Shown here piece by piece: positions 1-12,096 of a stretch of DNA of 64,000 nucleotides. Position numbers and translations under genes: made by a program. The stretch comes from Gigaspora rosea (taxonomy: Eukaryota; Glomeromycota; Glomeromycetes; Diversisporales; Gigasporaceae), in contig QKWP01001679.1 in NCBI GenBank assembly GCA_003550325.1, positions 33,550 to 97,549 on the forward strand, written 5' to 3'. The notes under the pieces are model-generated. The model made no database searches and was not told where the DNA came from. It saw only the letters and a list, made by a program, of their open reading frames with translations. Position 1 is the stretch's first letter. Every line of letters begins with the position of its first letter.

Positions 1-1457
1 CAAAAGAAATTGCAAATCTAATTGGTAAAAAAAAAAAAATTCTTAACCGTAATGTTGATTTGCAATGAAGTGTATACCGGGAACATAGTACAAAGTACGA
101 AGTGTATTGTTTATTGAAGAGTTAAATGGTGAAACTTGTGACTTTAGATTTCTTATATTAGTTCATGTGTCTATGTTGATGTGCGTATGTACTGTACGTA
201 CGTAAGTAACTCGGTTATATTTCTATAGTGCGATGGGTTTAATTTTTGACCGGTCATAGATTAAACACAAAAAAGTAAATAATACAAACAATATAACCTC
301 TGTTAGTATTATTAATAGTTCTCTTGTGTGCTGTACGGGGGTGTAATTCTCAGTATCTGATTGAAAAAATATTGTGTGTGACCAGCACTTTTGAGAGGCG
401 CCTAGAATTAATGTCCAAAGAAACTAGTAGGTTGATCCATTCAGGACCTTGCCGAGCGTACTATGTCTTTGATTAGTTCTTTTCAGCTATATGGTGTAAT
501 ATGAATAACAAACTACATATCAAACCTTGAGTCCGGTGATACTATCTTAATGTTTCTGCACCCCCAATATCACGATATTAATTTATTCTACTCCTATGAT
601 CATCATTTTTCCTTATATTTTTATTAAATTGATCATACCTCCGATCTTATTACTAACTATAGTTAACCCGTTTTCCTTATTTGTTCTATGGATATATACC
701 AGGAATGTAGTACGATGTACGTAAAGTATACAGACGAAGTACGTAGAGTATGGTTTACAGGCAAGTTAAGTAAAGTTCACAATTCTAGGCTTCTGATTTG
801 GATGTTTGTTCCTTGATTTTGTATGCATGCGTGCTGATGTTTCGTGCTTTTGAATTTGCGGTAGGAATCATTATTTAAAAAATTCTATAATATTACCTTA
901 TGTGTTTACAATATTGATTTTCTTTATATGTACATTTGACTTGACTATTTATCATCATGCTTTCTTGACTTTCTTAACTTATTGTACTTATATTTTAATA
1001 TTATAGCTTGTTTACTCAGGATTCTGTTTAGATTATCGATTTATATATTGAGTCACTTAAGATTTTGTTTGTATTGTTTGCCATCTATATAAAATTATGC
1101 ATATTTACGTAATCATTTTTAAAATTTACTATTGTTGCATTATTCGATTATTATTTTTTTGCAAATATCAGGTATTTACATCGTCATTGCCCCTTAAATA
1201 TATTATTATTGTTCACACATTACATGACCTTAAAATTAATACCTTATTAACGCCCTCCCTACATTGTTTTCGTAAACTGACTCTTAAATTGATCGCGTAA
1301 TTAATCGGATCTCAGATTTTTCATATGAAAGAACAATTGCTTTACTAATTATGAAATTGCATATATTAAATTTTATGAAATTAATAATGTGAATTTGACA
1401 CTGAACATATGCACTTTAACTCAATTGCGAATCAAAATTTGACTACCGTAAATGAGC
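1..1457. other. Non-coding A+T-rich stretch
   Basis: No supported gene is visible here; the one 67-codon frame has no recognisable domain and a low-complexity hydrophobic composition. Two short related modules are present, at about 68-112 and 693-755. Both begin with ATACC(A/G)GGAA followed by repeated GTACGA/GTACGT words. A palindromic GTACGTAC tract lies near 186-205, and a similar tract occurs at about 34611-34633. I read this as decayed dispersed repeat. Confidence 0.5.
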
Positions 1458-1836
1458 TGTGGACTAGGAAACCCCGTCTTTTGAAGGGGGGTTTCCATTT
1501 TGAGAAAATGGCGATTATTTGTTGTGAAACATAAATTTTACCTCGATTTTTTGTTTATTTTTAAATATCGATTACTGAATAAACAATGTCATATGATTAT
1601 GAAACACTGATTGACCAATCTAATTTAATTAAGTTGTCAATCTTTGGTTGTAAATCTATTTTTAGAACACGATCGTTAAAAAATTGGTTTAACATTCAAG
1701 TTAAAAAATCACGATAATTTATTATATCAACATAGGGTAAAAAGTAAAATACATGTGGATAGAAACCAGCGCTTTAATTTGAATCAAAGTCTCAAAATTG
1801 TTAAAAAGTGTCAAAGGCGGGTTTTCCTAGTCCACA
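1458..1836. mobile_element. MITE-like element with ~46-bp inverted ends
   Basis: The outermost bases TGTGGACTAGGAAA on the left reappear inverted at the right end, and similarity between the ends continues for about 46 bp, finishing with ATTTTGAG on both. The interior is non-coding. No convincing target-site duplication is visible, so the outer limits may be off by a few bases. This looks like a non-autonomous DNA transposon of unassigned superfamily. Confidence 0.55.
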
Positions 1837-1980
1837 ACCCAAATAGCCAACTAGAATATCCGGATGGTTGCAATAATTAGATCATGTATATCTTATCAGA
1901 ATCTAATAGGCGTTTAGGAAAAATTATGTTAGATAATTCTATCTATACATAATATCTAGCATCATAGTGTACTAATTTCC

Positions 1981-2016
1981 CCGCTCCCGGTTTCGCGCAA
2001 CTGCGTTGCGCAGCTA
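1981..2016 (-). repeat. Dispersed palindromic module, minus-strand copy
   Basis: Read on the minus strand this begins GTAGCTGCGCAACGCAG and continues TTGCGCGAAACCGGGAGCG. Related plus-strand copies lie at 10053-10089 and 31987-32024 (GTAGCTGTGCGACGCAG, then a stretch ending AACCAGGAAC). The core is partly self-complementary and is GC-rich against an A+T-rich background. Confidence 0.5.
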
Positions 2017-2136
2017 CTTGGGAACTTAAGTAAAAATATTACTTGGTCTTTTTGGTATCAAGCAAGGCACAAAACTTTATTTACTTGCATTAGCGAATTA
2101 AACAAAGTTTATGATGCATCATATAATTAATCATCA

Positions 2137-2360
2137 GTTATCCGAAAATTATTTCGCTATTGTCTTTGATGATCAGTGATTATCATTTAATCAACCCAAT
2201 AAAAAATCCTACAAAAAAAAATAAAAAATGCCAAATATCAAGTAAATAGACAAATTAATTTGCAACGGGTTACCAATTTTTGCGTCTAAAATTCTTGCTT
2301 TTAATATAATTAGTTATTGCAGCGATATATTTCTTATGTTTGTAGTTCTTATTGTTATAT
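2137..2360 (+). repeat. Old dispersed repeat, left part (split by LINE-1)
   Basis: This resembles 34832-35035 over its length, with shared blocks such as CTTTGATGATCAG, TCAACCC and CACCAATTTTTGC/TACCAATTTTTGC. The right part of the same repeat resumes after the LINE at 7763-7997 and matches 35165-35358. The LINE therefore inserted inside an already existing repeat copy. Confidence 0.65.
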
Positions 2361-2382
2361 ATATATTTTTTTTTAATATAAA

Positions 2383-2410
2383 CCCCTACTATGGGGACGC
2401 CGGATGGCGT
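2383..2410 (-). other. Twin stem-loops at the LINE-1 3' end
   Basis: CCCC (2383-2386) pairs with GGGG (2393-2396), and ACGCC (2397-2401) pairs with GGCGT (2406-2410) around a GGAT loop. They sit directly before the A tail. In other LINEs, 3' hairpins are recognised by the element's own reverse transcriptase; that role here is inference. Confidence 0.5.
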
Positions 2411-2446
2411 ACTTTATTATATTATATATTACATATTATTTATCTA

Positions 2447-5400
2447 CTACTTATTAAAGTTGTGTATACCACCCTCTGTTCTCTTATACATATTACAATG
2501 CTTTAATATTTTGAACTCCTTCTCAATTCTATTCCTAACAATTATGGGAATCGCAGGCTCTGGTATTAGTTTTCCGCCCCATCTAGCCTGGGTATAACAA
2601 AACCAAATCTCGTATAACGTGTTAACATGTGACCATCTCGCTATTTCCTTCTTACTCGCGTCTCTAACGTTCGATGCCGTGATGGTTTCCTCGTAGGTTC
2701 TCGGAGGGGTCTCCTCTGGGCTTATGTATGAGTATACCGTTTCCCATATGATTTTACTATTTTTGCAGTTTACACCAAAATGTTCATTGGTTTGGATTTC
2801 TTCAGAGCACATCGGACAGGTACCATCATAATTTGGTATTATATATTTTAGCCTGTATCCTAGTGGCAACGATTTATGGCAATACCGCCAAAAAATATCT
2901 TTCCGCTTGTTGTTAACCCATTTTATCTTTGACCATCTCCATAAGTCACTATTTACCCCATTATTGTTTTCTTGCTTCTGTATAGCCGTCGACAAAGATT
3001 TATTCTTTAAAAAAGCAACTCCCTTCTGCACTGTGTATTCGTTTCCCGGTACGTTAGCAACTTTAATGTCTTCTGGTTCACAGGGCCACATATCCACATC
3101 TTGATTTATGGAACCCCCGATTCTTTTCCACGCTATAATAAAAGGTTTCCAGTACTCTGGCCAAGCTCTGTTTTTTACCGGAACCTCATTTAGTGCCTTT
3201 ATTGCCGTGATGTTCTTTTTGTTTTGTAGCTCCACCCTAATTAGCTCTCTTTCTGTCTTTGCCCAGCAGTTGTTACTTGTAAGTAATTTTATAAAAATAG
3301 TAATTAATCTCGCATCCACTAGGTCCTTTATTATCGGTGCATTTAGACCACCGTATTTATAATCTTGCTGTAGAATCGAGTATCTTGGGAGAATCTTACA
3401 GGAGTTTTTAATCCAGCCCCTTACAAGATTGTCGATTTCTGTAAGTTGTTTCCTACTCGGAGGTGCAAGGTATGCAACATACCAAATTTTTGATAAAACC
3501 AAAGTTTTAATTATTAAAATTCTGCCCTTGATGGACAGGTTACGCTGCGATAGTTTTTCTAGCATAGCCTTAACTTTTAATATCATCTCCGGCCAAGTGT
3601 TTTTACTTATTCTCCCTTGCGAGTCCAACTCGTATCCTAGTGCTCTTACCGGTTCATTATCTGATAACATTTTGAATTTTTTTGCCTCAAGATGTTCTAT
3701 ATGTCGGGCATTATATGTTAATGGCACTAACACTGATTTGGTTTTATTAATTTTAGCATTGGATGCCTCCTCATACTCTTGAATCAATTTGGTAACAACA
3801 TCCCATTCTGCATATGAAGCTATGCTTATTGTGAGGTCATCTGCGTAGGTTGTTAATTTAAACCTTTGTTGATTTGACTGCTGATTTAAATCTATTCCCT
3901 TAAGTTTTTCTCGAGCGATCTAAGGAAAGGTTCGAAAGCTATTATATACAGAAGAGGTGAGAGTGGATCATCCTGCCTTACTCCACGACTTACTTTGAAC
4001 AGTTCTGATATTACTTCTGAGTCTGCTATAAATGCAGTTTGTTCTGAAAATAATGTACTAATTGTTCGTATAAATTTTGGATGTTCGTATAAATTTTGGA
4101 TTGAACTTCATCTTTGTTAATACCTCTTGTAAATATGTATGGTTAACATGGTCAAAGGCTTTTTGTTGATCAAGAAACAACATCCAACCTTGCTGTGTTT
4201 GATCACTTTGATTCCTCATAACAGACATAATGTCCATTACAGACTCCAAGATCAACCTCCCTCTAATAAAACCTTGCTGGTAAGTACCAATTATTTTCTG
4301 ACAGATGTTGTTAAGACGGTTAGCTAGGATCTTCATAAATATTTTAACATTGCAGTTCGTTAAAGAAATAGGCCTCTAGTTTCAAACATCTTCTAATTCT
4401 TTCGATTTTTTTGGGATCAATGTTATCACGTTTTTATACCACGAGCTGGGCATTTTACCTTTTTCAATTACGTCATTAAAGATTTTTTCAAAAACTGAAC
4501 TACTTTCTTCTATTAACTCTTTATAGAATTCATATGTGATACCGTCTGTCCCTGGGGCCTTGTTATTAGGAAGGCATCGTATTACTTCGATTATCTCTTC
4601 CTTTGTAATATATTTAATTAGATTTTGATTGTCCGATATTTCTACTTGTGGAAGACCTTCTGTTATTCTGTTCACAGCCTCTGCCTTAATTGGCTCTGAT
4701 TGGTACATATAACTGTAATATTCTTTAATGTAATGCAGTACTTTGATTGAGCTTGACGTCCCTGCATTATTGGGAATTTTGATCTTGTCTATAGCTGCTG
4801 TGTTATGCCTACTCTTAAACTTGGAGTAGAAGTACTTTGTCGATCTCTTACCTCATTCGATCCACCTTGTGTTAGAACGCACCTGCCATTTATCAGCTAG
4901 ATTCTGAAGTTCATTTTGAAGGCTTTTCTTTAGGTTTTCAATTACTATTTGTAGATCAGATAGGTTCTGGTCTCTAGCGATCTTCTTTTCTAGTATGTTA
5001 ATTTTCCTGCTCAACCTTTGAATATTACTTTCTGGAGCTTTAAGAGGCCCCTTAGCTCTAATTAATGATTGTATTTTACACTTGCAGTAATCCCAACTCT
5101 CCAGGTCTGTGACTGTTCGTATTTCCTCCACAATTTCTTTTCTTAATATCTCGTTTTCAAGGCACTTACTATTTACCTTCCAGTATGACGCTTGTAAGCT
5201 ATTCTTACTAAAGTTCATTTCAGTTGATACCATGAGGTAGTCCGAGTTGCCAAACTTTGTAAGTGTCCTTTGACAGTACTGTGCATTTTGCTCGTCTACA
5301 AAAATGTAGTCAAGCCTTGTGGCCATATTATGTCCTCCTCTTGTCTTTTGGAAATATGTAAGAAACAGCATTTGAGAAGCTGCAACTACTGTGTCTACTA

Positions 5401-5910
5401 TACCACAGGTAAGTTCTTTCAGTTTTTCTCTCGACGGATCGTTATGTGGTGGCACATGACTTATCCTGTTTATGTTTGGATCTAGATTCACATTAAAATC
5501 TCCTGCTACTATATTAACTGCATTAGTGTTTCTTTGTATTGACCAGGTCCCAAAAAATTGAATCCTTTCGTCTAGTGCCGGAGGGGCATACACATTAATG
5601 ACCTGAAATAATCGCTTTCTATAGTAGAATTCCATACAATGAACCCTTCCCTGATGAGATTCTTTAATATTTTCAACTTTAATATCTCTATTTCAAGCCA
5701 AAATGGCTACTTTCGATGTCCATATAGATTCGTATCCCCACTGTTGTTTCAAAAAATTTCTCCTATTATCATTAGTTAAATTTGTTTTCTGTATCATAAT
5801 TAGTTCTATCTTATATGTCTTAATTAAAGTAATTGTTTGTTGAAGCTTGTATCTATCATTAAGACCTTTACATTAAGTATTGCAATTCTGAAAGTGTTAT
5901 AATTACTCAT
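2447..5910 (-). pseudogene. LINE-1 ORF2: endonuclease / reverse transcriptase, broken
   Basis: The frame starts at an ATG at 5910 (MSNYNTFRIAILNV). Endonuclease signatures include GDFNVNLD and RLDYIFV, but the expected catalytic Glu of the QET motif reads QKTN and the expected SDH reads SDY. RT signatures follow: NKAPGTDGITYEFYK (~4545-4590), YQQGF, GVRQDDPLSP (usually GVRQGDP) and YADD (~3847-3858). A CPMC...H...C motif near 2770-2820 closes the protein. Breaks seen: a shift near 5870; TGA at 5693-5695; TGA at 4853-4855; TGA and TAG just upstream of RPISL (~4375); a 19-bp tandem duplication at 4063-4100 that shifts the frame; and a shift in the T5 run at 3905-3909. Removing these in thought gives one continuous ORF2. 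Confidence 0.85.
4063..4100. repeat. 19-bp tandem duplication that breaks ORF2
   Basis: Two exact 19-bp copies lie at 4063-4081 and 4082-4100, each starting TGTTCGTATAAATTTTGGA. Nineteen is not a multiple of three, and the RT frame ends just past the duplication. With one copy ignored, the frame runs on into the GVRQ motif. Confidence 0.85.
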
Positions 5911-6047
5911 ATTATTGTATATATTTGATTATTTGTACCTTCAGATCTGTGTCTATTTATACTTATTTATTATGACCATCCCTAGATGGTCTATTATTTA
6001 CATACGGTCTAGATTTACTATCATTTGAATGTATGTTTTTCTTTGTT

Positions 6048-7754
6048 CTAAGTTTTTTGTGCTTGACTGTTGTAAAAGCCATCATCTTCTTGTACCTCAA
6101 CATTACTCTCCTGTAGTTGTGTCTGCACAGATTCATGAGCCAAGTTCAAAGGGTTCGTACCTGTGTCCTCAGTACTTATCTGTGCCTGTTGATTTGTTTC
6201 CTTTAAATCCACTTGTTTAACCAGCATGTCTTAATGTATGCCCGTATTTGTTTCAACTTGCTGCAACATATTATCTTGTATTTCCTGTTGTTTTTCCTTA
6301 TTTCTGTCTTCTTCTAGCATAGTTTCGAGAGATTTACCTTCTTGTGATAGCATTTCTATATCATCACCGACCAAAGTATCTTGAACCAGGCCGTCCGATT
6401 CCTTGCTGCCTTCATTATTCTGTTCCTTATCAGTGTTGTTTCCATTTCGGTTAGTTTTATCTAAATTTTCTCGCTTATGCCTTTTGTTTTCCTTATATTT
6501 CTTGTACTGCTTTCTAAGCTCTATTGCTTCTTTATATTGTGGACAATCCCTTTTCAAGTGCCCTGCTTGATCACAATAGAAACATAATTTAGGAGCCGCT
6601 CTCCATTTTGTCATAACTTTTTGGCCCCATATGCTTGTATGCCTTGGGATTTTTTGTTCTAACTCCGGATCTTCTGCTGTTTCGTATAAAATTATCCATT
6701 GATCCGTGCAAACTGGAGTATCTTTATACACTAATAGTTTGATTGACTTAATATGTCCAAAGTCACCGAAAGCTTCCTTTAACTTGTTGGATATAAAGTC
6801 TTTATCCCCAATTGGAACGTTTCTCACCTTTATTGCTAAATGCGTCCTCCTCAAATTTGTAGGTATATAACCTAATAACGATTTTCTAAAAAGCGAAATA
6901 CCTTCCTTTGTATAATGTTGCTGTTTATCTTCACTGCTAAATACCAGTTCTAAATGTGTTCTTTTCCCTCTAGTATAATGAGGTTTTGCTCTAACTAAAT
7001 CATTGCCGATTTTGCTATATAGAGTAGAGATAATGTCATTCATTTGTATGTCATTTAGACTACGAATGTCAAAAATGAGTGCATTATTATTCTTGGTTGT
7101 AATTTCTACTCTTGGTCTGTAATTTGAAAAAGTAGCTTGGCCCCGCCTTAACTGTGTAAAGAAGCTGGACTATTTCTTGGAAGTACGTGCTGGTTCAACC
7201 GACTGTACATCTTCTGTCGATTCCTCCAATTCTAAACTGCTATTTACATTTTGTGGCTTAGGATCTATATCCAATTCCATCACGTCATTGTCACCTGATA
7301 CCATTCCACTTGATTGCGCAATTGTTCCAGCAATTTCAATGATCGTTGCCCCAGAATTTTCCGAAATCGTTTTTTCAGTGTTTGGACTTCCATCCATCTG
7401 AGGAGAGGTAATACTAGGTTCACCATTCATCTCGTTCCTTGATGGAGAGTTCACCTTGTTCTCTTCTCTTGTGTTGACATCTGTCTTATCTGACATTCGT
7501 GCTGTTGTTGAATATTTATTTAAATTTTGATTTGTATTGTTCGTATCAATCTTTAGCTTCTTAAATGATCTTGGTCCGTACGGTCTTTCCAAACTCTCTA
7601 AACCGCGGACCTCTGCTTTTTTCTTTGACCCTATGCACTTCCTTTTCCTAATTTTTAGGGCAAAAGCCCCTACGGTTTTGTTTGTGTTCAGAAACTTTAT
7701 TTCTTGCAGTGTTTTTGTATTTGCGTTAATTACCCGGCTGCCGGAAGCAGATCA
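6048..7754 (-). pseudogene. LINE-1 ORF1: RRM-like and CCHC nucleic-acid-binding protein, broken
   Basis: ORF1 proteins of LINEs bind the element's RNA. One frame runs from about 7754 (just after a TGA) to TAG at 6048-6050, interrupted by TAG at 7170-7172 and TAA at 6231-6233. The middle part has an RRM-like segment (IKVRNVPIGDKDFISNKL ... FGDFGHIKSIKLL). It is followed by a zinc knuckle, CFYCDQAGHLKRDC (~6545-6588), then a Lys-rich stretch. The N-terminal part is Ser/Thr/Asn-rich. There is no clear initiating ATG near the upstream boundary, which fits 5' truncation. ORF2 starts about 140 bp downstream at 5910. Confidence 0.8.
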
Positions 7755-7762
7755 AGTTTTTC

Positions 7763-7997
7763 TCTTATCGTTATATTTAAACCATAAACTATAATACATT
7801 TGTCAATCTATGCCATATAAGAATAGATATAAGGCATGATGAATTCGCATGTGAAGAATAATGGCATGATGAAATCATGCGTGAAAAATAACCAAAATTT
7901 GACGAATAAGTCATGCAGACCAATCAAACTTAAGACTTTGTGAACAAATACCACTCCAAACAGCATAAAACCATGCACTCATTGCATTCATTCCTGG
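7763..7997 (+). repeat. Old dispersed repeat, right part (split by LINE-1)
   Basis: This is similar to 35165-35358. Shared blocks include ACCAAAATTTGACGAATAAGTCATG (as AACAAAATTTGACGAATAAG in the other copy) and CCATGCACTCATTGCATTC, and both copies end TTCCTGGTATAT. It continues the repeat begun at 2137-2360. Confidence 0.65.
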
Positions 7998-8023
7998 TAT
8001 ATTGTTGTTTACTTATCATATGT

Positions 8024-8032
<9 letters not shown>

Positions 8033-8054
<22 letters not shown>

Positions 8055-8055
8055 T
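8033..8055. repeat. (AT)n microsatellite
   Basis: A run of AT dinucleotides about 23 bp long. Confidence 0.9.
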
Positions 8056-8079
8056 GAATAAAACTAGGTGCTTGAGTTG

Positions 8080-9375
8080 CTTAAAGGGAGTTAGAGATGA
8101 GTGTACTATATCTGATATTGCATTATGCAGTACAAGGATCTCATGTTGTAATTAGACTCCATGGCTGCAATAGCAATGCAAGGACCTCATGTTCTGATTA
8201 ATCTCTATGGTTGCAGCAGGCAATGCATAAACCTTATGTTTGGTGATTGATCTTCTATAAAAATTCTATTCAGAATTTGTTCAGATTTTTATTAGAGAAA
8301 ATGCTCATTTCTTAAAATAATAATTGAACAAAATCTGAATAAGATTTTAACTTTTTTTTATAGAGTAACAACTAAAATAGCAGCACAATGATCTCTCGTT
8401 GTAATTAGGCTCCGTGGCTGTAAGGGTCTCATATTGCGATTAGGCTCTATGTTGCCATGAGCAGTGAAGACCCTCATGATTGGTGATTAAGCTCCAAAAC
8501 TACAAGGACCTTAATTGTGATTAGACTCCGTGGCTGCTATAGTAATGCAAGAACCCAAGTTGTGATTAGGCTCTATAGCTGCCGCAGGTAGTGCAAGAGC
8601 TCATATTTAGTAATTAAAACCGTAACTGTGATAGCAGTGCAAGGACCTCACATTGTATTTAGGCTCCGTGGATGCAAGGTTTTTATATTGTGATTAGGCT
8701 TTATGGCTGCCGCAGGCAGCGCAAGAATTTTATGTATGGTAATTAAGCTCCGCAACTATGATAGCAATTCAAGGATCTCATATTGTGATTAAGCTTCACA
8801 AATGTAATAGCAATGCAATGATTAGGCTCTATAGTTGCCATGGGCAGTAAAGAACCTCATATTTGGTGGTTAAGTTCCGCGACTACAATAGTAGTTCAAG
8901 AATTTTACATCTTGAATAGACTCCATGGCTGTAATAGCAAGGCAAGCAAGGATCTTATATTGTAATTAGGCTCTATGGCAACCATAGGTAGTGCAAGAAT
9001 CTCATGCTTGGTGATTAAGCTATACAACTATAATAGTAATGTAAGAATTTCACGTCATAATTAGGCTCTGTGGATGAAATAGCAATGCAAGAACTTCATG
9101 TTGTGATTAAGCTCTATGGTTGCCACAGGCAGTACAAGAATCTCATGTTTTATAATTAAGCTCCACAACTATGGTAACAGTACAATGACGTTACATTGTG
9201 ATTAGGCCCATAGCTGTGATAAAAATGCGAAGATCTCATGTTGTGCTTAGACTTTATGGCTCTGCAGGTAACATAAAACCTCATTTTGGTGATTAAGCAC
9301 CACAATATTAATAGCAGTGTAAAGACCTCATGTTGTAGTTAGGCTCTGTAGCTGCAATAGCATAAATTTAACTAA
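8080..9375 (+). repeat. Diverged minisatellite with alternating unit types
   Basis: Units of roughly 45-60 bp recur throughout. One type reads like TGATTAGGCTC(C/T)(G/A)TGGCTGC followed by GCAAGGACCTCATG. The other reads like TTTGGTGATTAAGCTCC with an ACTATAATAGCAGT-like block. The two types alternate irregularly and drift in length and sequence. No coding frame survives. This is a tandem array of unknown role. Confidence 0.75.
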
Positions 9376-11926
9376 AAGGAACCAATGATAACGATTTTCA
9401 TATTTACTGAATATCGTTAAAGATATTGAATAGTTTAAAAAAAATTTTAAAACAAAAGAAGCATTTATATAATCTACCCTAAGTCATACCTTATTAAAAA
9501 AAAAGATAATAATAATGCTTTCCTGCTAAATCCCATGTAATACTGTTTATACATATATTATTTACAATTTTGTTATATTTATAATTACTGTAAATAATTT
9601 TGTTACAAACTTACTTGCTATTCCATTGACTATAATATGTGATTAAGACGAGTAAATAAGTTTTTATTGGAATTGAGCTATACATGAGGACGAAATTATT
9701 TCAGTTCTAAAACCCGAAATTAAAATTTGAAGACGAAATTGTTTTTGACCTATTTTACTTGAAAGATGAAATTATTTGATACTTTTTTTGAATAGACGAA
9801 ATTACAAGGAATATATCTATATAAATTTTATTTGCACTTCCTTATAAAAAATTTTAATTTTCTCTAATGAAGATGAAATAGGCTTTTTTCAAAAATCAAT
9901 TTCGGTGGCATCACTAAATTGAGCTACTTAAAAAATTTTATTATAGTATTTACTCACTATTCCAGTGATCACAATATGTGGTTAAAATGAAATAGTTTGC
10001 AAGAAATTATTGTATTTCTATTGCGAATTGCTATAAAAAAATATATTATTAGGGTAGCTATGTGATGCAGTCATGCTAAAACCAGGAACATAATGTAACT
10101 GTTATCTTGCTCAACTGGTTATTAATTTATAAATGTCTCACTTAGAACAAGCCACATATTGAAACAACTTTCAGGCATAAAGTATCTTTACTATACACTT
10201 TTCTTCTCTTTATTCGTTACAGTCAAAATACTAACTCTTGCACTTTCTATTTGTGATTACATATCTTGTGTAACATTTATAATTCTCTAATTACTTTTTT
10301 CATTGTAATTAAATAAACTCTTAAATTCTACTAATAAAATCGTCTTTGTTACAGTAATCAATGATCACAATAATGTTGCCCAACATTATGATACTTGTCA
10401 TAATTCTGGTCAACTTTATTACCAAATAACCATTCAAATTTATTTTCATTACTTTATACATTTCGTATTAAATCATTAACAATTACTTTATAAACAACTT
10501 AGTTCATAGACAATTAATTTACAGATGAGATTATTCTACAGGTGGTTAATTCATAGACAATTCATTGTTGACAATATATTTAGCCAACAATTTTTTTATA
10601 AATTGCACCAGCTTTACCGTAAATTCTCAAAACAACATCTATGCCCGCTATTTCGAGACTTTACAGTAAATTTAAACTTAATTCTAATGACATTGAAATA
10701 ACTGCTAATAAAAAAACTTGTTGTAAATAAATTAAATATAAAATAATCTTACTTGTAATTAAATTCTCTGCGAACTAAGTTGTCTGTGAAGTAATTTTTG
10801 GTGAGTTGATGTTACTGAATTGAATATTAAGTAAAAACTCAATAAAATCGAAATAGATTACAATAAATACAATTTGAATCTTAAGCCAATCTGATAATGA
10901 TAGAGAATGTTTTACCTGATTTCATTCCACTATATGATATATATTACTGCCTTCTCAAATACCAAATCTGGTGTTACGATTAGTTTTGAGAGCTTGATGA
11001 ATTGGGCCGGTTTAGTTCGATTATGAACAAATTGTGATTAAGGTTAAATAGTTTAAAACGATAACTAACACATATAATTACGAGTATAAGGGACCTCTTT
11101 ATTAATATGAATCAATACATTGGATTATTACAGAAATACTAAATACTATCTACAACCGTTAACTACTTGTTCTTCCTCTATAAGCTAAAACCAAACCCTT
11201 ATATATTTTTAATTCATATAGGAGCTTTAATCACTTAGTTGGAGATTTCAAATCTCCAAACAGGTGATCAAATCTCTAAACGAATAATTGATGGAGATTT
11301 GATTACCAGTTTGGACCCTTGATCACCCTTTTGAAGATTCAATCACCTGACTATGCCACAAAATATGCCAAAATAAGAAATAAATAATAATAAAATAACA
11401 ATACTAACTAAAATAGAAAAAGTTGAGTATAAAAAAAAGCACCGGCATGCTCATATAGTAGAAGTATATTATACTAGCACAGCACATTAACATGTGAAAT
11501 GACAGCTTTTTAATGCCCAATCAAATGCGAGATTTGTGAACGGCAGGTAACCAAACACTCTGTCAATTTGCATGACTGTGTTCCTGGTACAGAACTTACC
11601 TGCTATTCAGTGACAGTTAGTTTCTACTAGAATTGTTATAGTTTCTATCACGATTTATTCTGTTGCAGAACTTACTATTCTGGTGACTACAATATATGAT
11701 TAATATGAGTTAGTTTGCAGAAATAAATGTGTTTTTTATCATGAGCAACTAAAAAATTCCTTTAAGAACTTACTCACAATTTTGATAACCACAATAAGTT
11801 GTTAGGGTGAGTTAGTTTACATTGGAATTATCATAATTTCCATTGCGAGTATTGTTACAGAACTTACTCACTATTTCAGTGATTTCTATCATTAGTATTG
11901 TAAATGTTCTGTTGCAAAACCTATTA
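9376..11926. other. Non-coding A+T-rich stretch with dispersed diverged repeat
   Basis: No gene is visible. A roughly 60-bp motif of the form ACTTACTCACTATTCCAGTG followed by ACAATATGTGGTTAA and GTTAGTTTGCA recurs in plus orientation near 9604, 9945, 11665, 11765 and 11855. Inverted versions occur in the 18.3-19.5 kb region. A palindromic module copy sits at 10053-10089. A short direct and inverted CTCCAAACAGGTGATCAAATC-like cluster lies at 11245-11345. Confidence 0.45.
10053..10089 (+). repeat. Dispersed palindromic module, plus-strand copy
   Basis: GGTAGCTATGTGATGCAGTC followed by a block ending AACCAGGAAC. It matches 31987-32024 at most positions; the differences are mainly transitions inside CpG-like positions (GTGATGCAGTCATGC versus GCGACGCAGTCGCGC). 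Confidence 0.55.
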
Positions 11927-12096
11927 CAATAAAACCTCTATAAGGCACTTCTACAAATATACACTCTTTAAATGCTCACTCAAGTACTGGCCCAAATATA
12001 TACATGCCTCCTATAAATGCAATTTCTTTTATTGATCTCTAAGTGTTTGTTGTTAAAGCTTGATCCCAAGAGCATGCACTTATAAAGGTTTTACTA
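11927..12096. mobile_element. 170-bp MITE, TA-flanked
   Basis: The left end reads CAATAAAACCTCTATAAG; the right end read inverted is TAGTAAAACCTTTATAAG. TA dinucleotides flank both ends (11925-11926 and 12097-12098). The ends and the TA target fit a small pogo/Tc1-mariner-type MITE. A single related end, CAGTTAAACCTCTATATAA, occurs alone near 22430. Confidence 0.65.

Larger units (their letters stand above)
2361..7762 (-). mobile_element. LINE-1: 5'-truncated non-LTR retrotransposon
   Basis: A two-frame LINE runs right to left. ORF1 carries an RRM-like segment and a CCHC knuckle; ORF2 carries an APE-type endonuclease, a reverse transcriptase and a C-terminal zinc-finger-like motif. It is bounded by an imperfect 14-bp direct repeat, 2347-2360 and 7763-7776 (TCTTATYGTTATAT, one mismatch), which is the expected target-site duplication. 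The 3' end (low coordinates) has two short stem-loops and an A tail, seen as a T run at 2366-2374. ORF1 is still open almost to the upstream boundary with no early ATG, so the copy is probably 5'-truncated. Both frames carry stops and shifts, so it is dead. Domain order and the C-terminal finger suggest the L1/Tx1 group; that clade call is inference. Confidence 0.85.
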
